A stretch of DNA of 64,000 nt from Malachius bipustulatus. Its lineage: Eukaryota; Arthropoda; Insecta; Coleoptera; Melyridae. The position numbers and the translations under genes were made by a program. The stretch covers positions 5,066,437 through 5,130,436 of the forward strand of contig OU342636.1 of assembly GCA_910589415.1 (NCBI GenBank), written 5' to 3'. Shown one piece after another: positions 9,321 to 21,300 of this stretch; the first letter of the stretch is position 1, and every line of letters starts with the position of its first letter. The notes beneath the pieces are model-generated. The model searched no databases and was not told the origin of the DNA. It saw only the letters and a program-made list of their open reading frames with translations.

Positions 9321-12300
9321 GTAAGTGGGCATTGCTCTAAAGTGTAATTGTTATCTTGCTCAGTTCTTGTCTCAGTACTTATGTTATAAAAGTTTGGTCA
9401 TTACTTATTCAGATCAGTGACCACTGCCACTCAGTCGATCATATTTATACACTACGACTACGAGACAGTATGGGTTTGGAGGGATGGTCAGAGTATACTC
9501 AAATTTAACGATAATAAATAAAAGACAGTTTGGTCAATGAGTATATAATTATAAATTGAATAGCTCGTCTACCGGTTTCGGGATTGACCCATCATCAGGA
9601 CGGCTGAAAGTGAGGTTTATTGTAAAGTTGGAAAATTTGGAAATTTAATCAATTCAAAGTCAAACATTTTTAAACAGTATACTCACTTGTCAGCTTAAGA
9701 GCTTCCGTAATTTCTTAGAGGTGTACATGAAGGTTAACAATGAGATAGGTACAAGATGAAAGGTACCAAACATAAAGAGGACAAACAAATTTAAACCATA
9801 TTCAAAGTGAATTATGGGGTGTTAAGAGTTGAAGACTCGTTTAATTTAAGTAGTTAAAATTTTTGGTGAATATCTAGATGAGCGGCATGGGTATAGGGCG
9901 AAATGGCTTATACTATCGGATAGCTCGTGTCTCTAGGAGTATCAAGGTACCATTGAATTTTTGCGCCGGCAAGTAATAGTCGAGATATAAGGCCTTAAAG
10001 TTTCATCCTTGCCCTAATACGTGTATTCAAACATTAACCGCGCGAACAGGCAGCTCGCTTATCCGTCGGGCACACGACAATCGAGCGTTTCCTGTTCGAG
10101 CACGTCGAGCGCAATCATATGACGAATACACGTATTAGGGCAAGGATGACACTTTAAGGCCTTATATCTCGACTATTACTTGCCGGCGCAAAAATTCAAT
10201 GGTACCTTGATACTCCTAGAGACACGAGCTATCCGATAGTATAAGCCATTTCGCCCTATACCCATGCCGCTCATCTAGATATTTACCAAATTTTTTTAAA
10301 TAGAACAAGTAAAACGGATGATCCGACGTGAAACGTCGATCACCGGAAAGTGAAATAAAATTCCATAAGGATCGATTGACGGTCTAGCAAGCATCTCCCA
10401 CCCGCTCTTATGGGAGATGCTCCACAGTATGGGTGTGTCCACGTACAGGGTGGACCATCACTTATGTCCACCCCCGAAATAGAGGTTAATTTTAAAGATA
10501 AAAAATTGAAACTTTGAGGATTTGTGTAATTAATATAGGACCATATAATGACATAATTTTTATTTATTTATTTATTTATTTATTTATTATACCATATTGA
10601 ATACATAGTATTAAAATACAAAAAAATGTAAGGTAATCCTCCACTTTACGTCGCCGCCATAATGCGCGTGCGCGGAATATATCAGGTCAGGTGGCAGTTT
10701 AGAACAACAAATGCATGCATAGTTGCCATCATCTTTATTTGCAGGATCTATTATCAAATAATGAACTTTTTAATCTTGATAATAATGAATTACCTTGTTG
10801 ATAATCAACGAATTATTATTAATGCATGATAATAAAAACACATTTTATGTCAGGTCATTTGGTCAGGGTAGGTTTTTTTTTCATTTTAAGGAAATTTTGG
10901 CCAGTCGAATAAAAAATTCGGATCACTATAAATCAGGTCTTTGGTCAGGGTAGGTTTTTTTTCCTTCAAATGTCCTTAAAATGAAAAAAAACGTACCCTG
11001 ACCAAAGACCTGAATATCAAGATTAAAAAGTTCATGATTTGATAATAGGTAGATCCCTCAAATATAGGTATTGTAAATAAAGCTGGCAACTATGCATGCA
11101 TTTGGTGTTCTAAACTGCCAGCTGATCTGATATTCCGCGTACGCGCATTATGGCGGCGACGTAAAGTGGAGGATTACCAAATGTAAATAATCCTACAGAG
11201 ATAATCTTGTTATCTGTTCGTAGGTAAGGTAGGAACACAAAAAAAAGCAATAAAAAAAAATATACCTAAAAATCAAAAACCTAAAAACAACAAAAAAATA
11301 AAACTTAAACTAATATATTTCAAACAAATTTCTATCTCCCTATATATTCTCACTACAAATGTTAAAACTTAAACTAATATATTTCAAACAAATTTCTATC
11401 TCCCTATATATTCTCACTATAAATGTCCCCCCAACAAAACAAAAACGATGATTACAAAAAATTATTCCCAAACAAAAACAATCCATAGAGATTCCTAGAC
11501 ATTGCACCTTATCCACATTTTAAATTTATCTTTATTAGTTTTGGACCGTATATTTTTGAGAGTCTTAAGCTCTTTAGGTAACATATTAAAAAGCTTTATA
11601 GAAACTACATAACTACTCTTACTATAAACAGTTTTATTAATTTTTGGCAATTGAACACTTCTATGCCTGGTAATGCTAGAGGATTTAACAAAACCATCAC
11701 TCAGGCAGTCATAATGAAACAACAGGCAGTTATATGCAAAGGATTGAGCAACTAAGTGGGTATTCAATCTGAATAGATCCTTTTTTGCTTATTATTTTCA
11801 AAAGTTTATTTTGAATGTGTTGCAATATACTTAAACTGTTATCATAAGCCCCTCCCCATGCATTTATACCATAATTTAAATAACAATGAAAAAAAGCATA
11901 ATATATCATCATTAGTGTCTTTGCATTCATTAACCTGGATAATTTATAAAATACAAAAATAAGGTACTTGGTCCTGCTAACAATATATTCAGTATGTACA
12001 TTCCACTTAAGGTTATAATCTATAAATATCCCCAAGTATCTACAGCTATTAACCCTTGATAGTTTCTTATTGCCAATGTGTATATCACAGTCAATCGGAA
12101 CCGGAACACTATCTCTGTAATTACCAAAGGTAACATACGCAGACTTATCAGCGTTTAAGGTTAGCTTATTTCGGTTCAGCCAAGCGGCTATTTGTCCCAA
12201 CAATGAATTCATCTTATCCTCTGTTTGAGCCCATGTATCACCGAAAGCGATGACTGCCGTATCATCAGCATATGACATAATTTCATCTTCGTCTAGACCA

Positions 12301-15300
12301 AACAATAGATCGTTCACATACAGTACAAATAGGAGCGGACCAAGGATAGTTCCTTGAGGAACACCCATCTTTACTCGCCTAAAGTCACTCCTGACATCAT
12401 TAACCCTCACCCTCTGAAACCTATCAGATAGATAACTGGTCAATAACTTATGTGTATTACCTCTTATTCCATAATACTGCAGCTTATCTAGCAACAACTT
12501 ATGATCCACAGTATCAAACGCTTTTGATAAGTCCAAAAAAGTCATCATAATGGGCTTACTTACATCTAACTTTTTATATATTAAATTAGTGATGTAGTCA
12601 AGTGCATCTTTCGTTCCCAATTTTTTCACAAATCCATATTGTCACCTAGATATTATTTTACTCTGCATTAGGAAATCGTACACCCTGATATGAATCAGCT
12701 TCTCAAAAATTTTACCTATATTGGATATGAGAGATATCGGTCTATAGTTGTTTGCTCTATGTCTGTCACCAGCCTTAAAGATTGGAACTATCTCTGCCCG
12801 CTTCCAAATATCTGGCCAAACCGACTGTTCAATACATTGATTGAAAACATAAGATAATGGTCCCGATATATGACTCACTATTGATTTTAATACTTTTGAG
12901 CTAATATTATCAATACCACCAGCCCTATCTCTCATACCACTAATAACATTCCCGACTTCTACTGGATCAGTTGGCTCTAGAAAAATTGATCTACGATTGA
13001 CTATTGGGAAACTTGATTCACAACTACTGTGTGATTCATTTATTATTCTATTTTCTAATTTTTCTCCAATTTCACAAAAATAAGTATTTAGGTAATCAGC
13101 AACTTCAATAGGGTCAGTAATCTTTCTATCTTCATCATCTAGAATAAAATCAACCCTGTTTTTGTTTACGGCTGGCTTTCCTAGTTTTTCACTGATTATT
13201 TGCCAAAGTTTTCTATAATTGAGCTTATTTTCTTCAATTAGAGATCTTTCATATAATATTTTAGCTGCCGTAATCACCTTATTAAGTACCCTGCTATATC
13301 TATCATACTCCTCTTTCAAACCCAAGTTAGATGGGCTCATCCTCCAGGTCTTATATTTGAATTCTCTAGTGGCACATGATGTTATTATTGCACTTGTTGT
13401 TATCCATTTTTTTCTACCTCTACTTTTAGGTCTTCCTTTAGGACCAGACCACTTAGCCCTATCTACACAATATATAATTTCATTTACAATCAGTTGTGCA
13501 GTCACACTAGGATCGTGCATCAACAACCTATTCCAATCAGTCCCGCCAGCTAATTTCTTGAGCTTTTTATAATCAACCCCTTTAAACACAGTATCTACAT
13601 GTACTTTATTTGATTTATTTGATTGATTTGCAAAAGTCATAAAAAGAGGATAATGATCTGGATAGGGTACACTAACTTTCAAAGTTTGATACTTTATTGA
13701 ATCTGTTTTAATGAACATGTTATCGATACACGAGCCCCTACACGGAGAATTGGTGGATGGTCTGGTAACCCCCAAAAACCCAGGAACAAATCCAAATTCA
13801 AGAAGAACACTCAAGAATTCTTGTTGCAGCGGGTCTAGAACTAAAAGGTCAACATTGAAATCTCCTACCACTATGTGGTTCCTTATACTCTTTTTTTCAC
13901 GTAAATATGTCCCAATATTATGAATAAACTCTTGTTTAGGTAAGTCATGACATCTGTATACAGCTGATACATCCAAGTACACAGTATTTTCAATCTTTAA
14001 CTTAGAGTGAAGTATGTTTAACCTACCCATGTGTATTACTTCAGTAGTTTCCGTACAATTTTCATTTATATACATCACAACCCCATCAGCCTGGTTAATG
14101 CAACCATTATTATAGAAAATTTTATATCCTGGCAACTTAAAGAATTCATAATGACTCAGAGTCCAAGTTTCAGTGCAGACTATCAGCAAAGGCATAACCT
14201 TAAGATCTCCAATCAATATCTCTAGCTGCTCAAAATTGGCATTTAAACTTCTTATATTAAGATACAAAATTAATCCACTGTTAACATCTAGATATTCATC
14301 CAAACCACTAAAGCTATCAAGTGTCAACTCTTCTTGAACTATTTCAACTTCATCTAAACTAGCCATTTTTTACATATTATGTACATACCTGGGAGTCTCT
14401 GTTGCAATAATTCTGATACTAGTTGACACAAATGACAAGTACATCGTTTCTGCACAAACACAGACCATTCACCCCATTTCAAAACACCAGATGAGAATAC
14501 CCAATTTTTTTTTAAATCAGCATAAAAATCTCTTATATTTATATATAACATCAAATCTCTATCATTATTATGGATAGTTCAAAATAATCAGTTTAATTTT
14601 TTTTTTTTTGTAATTGAGCCATCAGCGATAAAAAACTGTAATTTGGTGTTAATGTTGTAATGAAGTCGTGAATTTTCGCCTTCATTTAACTTTTGATTTT
14701 GTCATTTTTATTGCATTTTTCATAAATAGCGAAATACATAATTCCGTAGGTAGGTATATTAAATTGTTCCAAATTATTATTAATTTTATAAAATCATTCG
14801 AGATATCGCGTTTTTTATACACAAGATAATTTTTAAAGAACTAAATCGAGGCAGTTGGCTTCGTATTCGAGCGATTTATCAACCACTATCAGTTGATAAA
14901 AACGCCAAAATGCACCGGGCCGGTGATAGCAAATTTCAAATCATCTTTTTATACGCAGCGTTCTTCTCAAAAAAAGGGCAGATAACCGGAGAATTGATAA
15001 TGAGTCGCTATAAAAGCCGTCGGATTATTTTTGAAAATGAACTTGAAAATTCGACTTCACCGAGTGCACCTCGTGGAGAAGAACGCCTGACCGCCGAGTT
15101 TGTTTCGCTAGTTGTGTCTTACAAGTAGAATCAGTTTCGCGAAGAAGTTTTTGTGTTCCGACCGAGAGTCACCACATCCGACCGTAAGGTAGGTGCCATT
15201 TAATTCATTCCGCATTTATTTACTTGGTACTGTCGTCGTCATTGTCATCCATCATCACTCAACCCCCTCTGCTTTCCACTACCCCCCAACCGCATTCCCG

Positions 15301-18300
15301 TTATAGCTCACTATTGCAAACAAGGTAAGGTTGCGTTCTTGGGACGTCGTTACAGGCTTGGCTTTGGTCAGGGGTAATTACGTCTCGGGTCACAACCGGT
15401 CCGGTGTGCGCGGAGTGGCACTCGCACTAGCAAGCGGTCCCCCGTCACCGTCTGCGATTTCAGGCTCGGCTTTGGTCGGGGGAAATCGCGGGACGAGGAC
15501 GAGACTAGCGAAACACCCCCTCCCCCTCACTGCTCACACAGGTAGTTCTCTGGAGGCGTCGCTTCAGGCCTGGCTTCGATCAGGGGTCGCGACGACTGGA
15601 AGTAAGACTTGGGAGTGCGCAGGAGGTCTACTCGTTCCACTCACACCGCCGTTAGGTAACAAAGGCCTCGCTCTCAACCTCGATTTCAGGCTTGGCTTTG
15701 GTCAGGGGAAATCGTAGGCTGCGCGCGGCGCCTGGTACCAGTCAAATATCAGCCCTTACCTGGAGTCCTATACCCACGTACTCTGAACCGCCGTATAAGA
15801 CGACGCGTCACCGCATGGCCTCACCACGCCGCCGAAGTAAGATTTGTGTTATCCGCCGGTCTTAAACTCTCAGTCGCTCATAGTCAACCACTCTCACCGG
15901 TTTAACGCTTTGCTCTGCCCGTGCGACAGTGCCCTTCGAGGTACCTGTCACTCCGTGTAATATTTATCATTTAATAAGATATTGTCATTCCTGCTCGCCT
16001 GCTGCGTCAGGCCGCGCTCTGTCTCAACTAATAAGTCTGTTAATAAATCACTGTTACTATTATTTGATCGTGTTCGTAATTTCACCGCTCCTTGGAACCG
16101 TTTCTACTCGCCTACAACTTAGCTCCGCGGAAGTGTCATTTACATCGGGGAGCGCTTAAAGCCCGCTCTACCGAGTATTCAATTTGGCGATAACCTCATC
16201 TGACCCCTGGCATTTTCCGTTTCTCCATTGAGCTGCCCCGGGACAAGGGCACGACAACCGTGCCACTCAACGTGACACGAATAACTGGGAAACAAGAAAC
16301 CTGCGAGTGTATATTTAGTTTTTCCCCGGGGAGTAAACCCCCAACAAAAATCTGGCGCCCGAGGAAACCGTCCGTGTAGGAGTTCCGACCGCCCAGTGAA
16401 ATAGCGTCACAAATTTGGCGCCCGAGCAGGGACCTTTCATGAGGTTCCGTTTTTCCGCCGCCAACCGCTCCAGCGAAGTTCAGGAAGCAGGAATAACAAT
16501 TTGTATTTTCCGTCTCACCCGGTATACGACCCGTGCGATAATTGTCATCTCATAAACCGAGTACCTACCGCTGCATAAACCGAGTACCTACCGCCGCATA
16601 AACCGAGATTCCCGTCACAGGCAGCACCGCACCAAACAGGCGACCGCCCCCTCCGAGACCTAAAAATTGCATTTTTCGGGCACTTCCCGATGTCCTAGAG
16701 CAAAACGGACAGCAGTTTTAAAGAGTCAATTGAAAAGGAAACCCACCGGCCGAACCTCGTGAGCCAAAAATTTTCTGGGGTTTTCTTGGAGTTTTCAAGA
16801 ACTAGCCTCCTGGGTGTCCCCCGTTCGAAATTCTTTTTGCGTTGGGTCCCGGAAGCCTTAGCGGATCTTTTGGGACGAAAGGGATTTTTGGCCCGCCATT
16901 GGAACCGTCCCGAAATTCAGTGGCGCCGCTACCAGTGGCCAGATAAGTCTGAATTTTTTTTCGTCGGCTTGAGGGCGCCCCTTCTAGGGTGTTGAGACTC
17001 CGCAGCATCTCACTCACCCCCCGCGCATGCGCATTACACAAGTAATAGCGTTGTCTGGATTTCTCCGTGGAAAGGACAGCTGGATAGGGAGGGATCCGAT
17101 CGGAAGCTATGACAGCTGAAGGAGGATACGACCAGCTGGGTGCGTGTGGACAAGCCGGGGTAACCGAAGGCGAACCGGACGCCATCGACAGTCTGTTCAA
17201 TCCCGAAGTACCGGATACCCGTACTTCGTGGATCTACAAGCTGAGGAAGGACGACTTAGATAAAGAAATGATGAAGATTGGCCGGCCGTGCGACGGGACT
17301 GTCGAAGAGAAACGCCGGATATTGTCGAATTGGTTCAAGTCGCTCAGCGGGTCACGCCCGAATCCCCCGTTGAAGAGCGATGCCACCCCGGGGAGCACCG
17401 CCCCTCCGGGTATATCGACCGCCGTCACGATGAGTATATCGACCACAACACCGCCTGCGTTCACGACGGCCGCGGCAGCGACCTACCACCTCCCATGGAC
17501 TCGCCCGGTCAGCCAGCCACCGCAGCCCCCGATCATGTCTGCGCTGCCCACCTTACCGGCCTTCACGTCCCCTGGCTCTATGCCTTACACGTTCTTCCCC
17601 CACGCTCCCACGACCGGAGCTCAGACCTCGCAACAAACTGAACCGCTCGAACCCCCTAACGTGACATCGTGGAATCTGCGGTTCGACGGTCGAACGAACG
17701 CCGCCGATTTTTTGGAACGACTGGAGGAACTCCGAGAATTGTACGGGGTAAGCGAGGGACGCATGCTCCGCGCCATGCCCCTCTTGTTGGACGGTGAATG
17801 CCTGGCATGGTACCGCAATAACGCCGCGGGTCTTACGACGTGGCAGAGGTTCCTGTCGTCGTTTAGGAAGTATTTTTTCAAAGGAGATTATTTCTTCGAA
17901 CTAGAAACTGAAATCAGTCGGCGTACGCAGGGCCGCAACGAGGACGTGCTCCGGTACATTACTGCTATGCAGACGTTGTTTAGACGGCACGGAGCGATCC
18001 CACCGCAAAGGCAGCTCGACTGGATAGTGAGGAATCTCAAACCCGAGATTAAGCAGATGATCTGGGGTCGCCGCTTCGAGGACGTGAGTTCGCTCATGGG
18101 GGACTCCAAAGCGGCCCAAGACGTACTAACCGAGCTCCAAGCCGCCCGCAGACCCCCGGATTCTGACAGTAGACCACGGCCCCCAACCGCAACGCCTAGT
18201 GCCGACGTCAACCCCCCTCCATCGCCGCAAAGGGAGCGGCAGCAGTCCAGGCGTCCAGACCGAGAACCATCACCGCCTCGCAGAGCCTTCGGCACCGCCC

Positions 18301-21300
18301 CCGCCGAACCTGCCGTCCCGAAATCGGTGAGATTCAACTCGCCCACTCGAGAACCTTCCAGAGCAGTGTGTTGGCGTTGCGGAGAAACGGGACATCTTCG
18401 CAGCCAGTGTACCGGGCAACCAAAGCTGTTTTGTTCACGATGCTCTCGCCCGGGGGTGATGTCCCGAAACTGCGACTGTCCGAATCAGGGAAACGAGACG
18501 CGGGGCGGGTGAATGCGCCGAATCACAGGATACCCGCCCCGATCAACCGAACCCCCACCGAGACCGAATTAGATCCCGACACGCGGCCATTCCTGAGCGT
18601 GAATATTGAGGGTAATGCGTACGAGGCACTCATTGATACGGGAGCCACCCGATCTTTCGTCAGCGGAAGAGTAGCCGATCACTGCAGGCTTAGGGGCGTC
18701 CCCATCCATAATTACAAGGGCACAAGGGCGAGGGTAGCCGATGGAACGTCCACACCGATACAAGAGGCGTTCTTGCTCGACGTATACGTCAACCAACGGC
18801 AGCTAAAAACGTTTTTCTTAGCACTACCCCACTTGCCGGTCGACTTGGTATTAGGGATGGATATTTTAGGAGACGCCGACTTCACCCTGGACATGAGAAG
18901 ACATGAGGTCACCATCAAGGGACAGAGATGTCCACTCCTAGCCCCCTCAAGAAGGGCGAGCTCCCATGTTGACCTCGCCGATGAGCCGTGCGCCCGACAG
19001 GAAAACGGCGACGGTAACCGGCCTCGTACGACCGAGTCCGAACCAGTCAAAACCCCCGATTGCCACTCGCTCGACTCATTGGTCGATGAGCACCGCCATG
19101 ACTCCCCTCCGGACCGAACAGGAGGCGAGGACTCCAACCAGAAGGTGGCGGCAACCGACGCACGCCCGGTGGGTGAAGGAGCAACCGGACTGGAGGCGTC
19201 GGACCGGTTTGAAGAGCTGAGCCTCCTTCAACGGCAGCAGCTGGATAATTTTCTGAGGACCGAGATGACTGAGTTCTCCAGAATCCGAAGTACCACTGAC
19301 GTCGTTAGTCACCGGATTAAATTAAAGTCAGTGGAACCAAGCAAGCAGGGGCACCGACCGATGAATCCCCGGCTGCTTGCGATAGTCAACGATGAGGGTG
19401 GACCGCCAAGCGCGTGTACGTTGTCGTACAGAATCAGGGCGGACCCTCAACATACGCATCCCCGCCTACAATTCCACCGACGAAAGGGGAGGCGGTACCA
19501 CCGTCAACAAAAGTGCCTCACCGAAAATAATTCTTTTAAAAAGGTAATGATGTTACAGATGACCGACGACGAACTTGATTACGCCTGGAGCTCACCGCCA
19601 TCTGTGAGCTATACCTTCACAGATACGCCGTCTCCGGAACCGGGACCACCAATCGGCTACGTACCGACACCGAAGGCCAGGGTGGCGTCACCCCCAGCGG
19701 CGAGTTTTAGGCAGACGCTTCCCCGCACGAAGCCGCTGTCCGAGCGACTGGGATCCCGTACGGCCGACCCCGACCCCATCCGAAGTTCGGTCTTGTGCTG
19801 GCGCTGCGGTGAGCTGGGCCATTTTCGCAATGCGTGTGCAGGGGCAAGGAAGCTATTCTGCTCCAGATGTAAGCGGCCAGGAATTTTGTCACGGGATTGC
19901 CCGTGCTGGGGAGGACGTCGAGCGGCCAAGCGTCACAAGACCGGAGAAGACCGCCCGCGCCGGGAGGTAGCTCGCCGGGAAGCAATCCACTCGAAGGCCT
20001 CGGGTGCAACCGCAGACAAGGCCGTGCAATGCAATCTATTAGCTGCACCGGCCCTCCCCGCTGACGCGACCCACCAACGACCACGGTACCGCCGCCACTA
20101 CGTTTTGCCACCAGCAACGCGGGCCAAGATCGCGCTGAGACGTTCAGCGTCAAAACCGCGGGATGCCCAGCCCCGGGCATGTCCCGCCGCATCAGAGGAT
20201 CCAGGTATGGAGTGATCGTGTTTCTTTTTCTATTGAGTCAGTCCGATATTGACCATTCTGTAGTGAGATATTTTTTTTTTATTTTGTAATTAAGGTTGTG
20301 AGCAGAGCACAGCGTTCACGGTAGTTATCCCATGAGAGTTGGTATTTTTAATGAGTTTTTTTTATCTAAACTAACAAAAGCCTGCGGCTTTTGTTTACCG
20401 AAGAGAGGGGAGTGTAATGAAGTCGTGAATTTTCGCCTTCATTTAACTTTTGATTTTGTCATTTTTATTGCATTTTTCATAAATAGCGAAATACATAATT
20501 CCGTAGGTAGGTATATTAAATTGTTCCAAATTATTATTAATTTTATAAAATCATTCGAGATATCGCGTTTTTTATACACAAGATAATTTTTAAAGAACTA
20601 AATCGAGGCAGTTGGCTTCGTATTCGAGCGATTTATCAACCACTATCAGTTGATAAAAACGCCAAAATGCACCGGGCCGGTGATAGCAAATTTCAAATCA
20701 TCTTTTTATACGCAGCGTTCTTCTCAAAAAAAGGGCAGATAACCGGAGAATTGATAATGAGTCGCTATAAAAGCCGTCGGATTATTTTTGAAAATGAACT
20801 TGAAAATTCGACTTCACCGAGTGCACCTCGTGGAGAAGAACGCCTGACCGCCGAGTTTGTTTCGCTAGTTGTGTCTTACAAGTAGAATCAGTTTCGCGAA
20901 GAAGTTTTTGTGTTCCGACCGAGAGTCACCACATCCGACCGTAAGGTAGGTGCCATTTAATTCATTCCGCATTTATTTACTTGGTACTGTCGTCGTCATT
21001 GTCATCCATCATCACTCAACCCCCTCTGCTTTCCACTACCCCCCAACCGCATTCCCGTTATAGCTCACTATTGCAAACAAGGTAAGGTTGCGTTCTTGGG
21101 ACGTCGTTACAGGCTTGGCTTTGGTCAGGGGTAATTACGTCTCGGGTCACAACCGGTCCGGTGTGCGCGGAGTGGCACTCGCACTAGCAAGCGGTCCCCC
21201 GTCACCGTCTGCGATTTCAGGCTCGGCTTTGGTCGGGGGAAATCGCGGGACGAGGACGAGACTAGCGAAACACCCCCTCCCCCTCACTGCTCACACAGGT

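Larger units (their letters stand above)
9490..9740 (-). mobile_element. Penelope-like element 3' tail, minus strand
   Basis: Read on the minus strand it matches 4340-4515: CTGACAAGTGAGT, a TTAAATTTC block, CACTTTCAG, the hammerhead-like core, then TATACTCATTGACCAAA. Only the tail is present. Confidence 0.55.
10558..14583 (-). mobile_element. CR1/Jockey-like non-LTR retrotransposon, 5'-truncated
   Basis: A minus-strand element flanked by the 5-bp duplication ATAAT (10553-10557 and 14584-14588). Both boundaries are fixed by the empty-site copy at 25608-25745. Its 3' end has an (AATA)n tail, seen as TTTA repeats at 10560-10589. It carries ORF2 only; ORF1 is missing. A foldback MITE (10631-11181) sits in the 3' untranslated part. 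Confidence 0.8.
14656..16411 (+). repeat. 5' LTR (1,756 bp)
   Basis: Starts TGTAATGAAGTC, ends GCGTCACA. TATAAAA at 15009-15015 suggests a promoter, putting transcription start near 15040; AATAAA at 16042-16047 suggests the poly(A) site. R would then be about 1 kb and would include four hairpins. Good donor-like sites occur at 15184 (GTAAGGTAGG) and 15325 (CAAG/GTAAGG). At 1.76 kb the LTR is long for an insect Gypsy-like element. Confidence 0.88.

Noticed and set aside
10560..10589. (TTTA)n as a CRISPR or satellite array
   Set aside because: It is the simple-sequence tail of the minus-strand non-LTR element, with no spacers.
14910..15128. 72-aa open frame in both LTRs
   Set aside because: It spans the putative TATA box, so most of it lies upstream of transcription; no similarity seen.
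15331..15717. 128-aa open frame with repeat-like peptides, present in both LTRs
   Set aside because: The apparent repeats come from the four hairpin loops, and their spacing breaks the frame. Start context and protein similarity are lacking.
17234..20192. Several minus-strand open frames of 70-160 aa opposite gag and protease
   Set aside because: Antisense shadows of a GC-rich coding region; no family resemblance.
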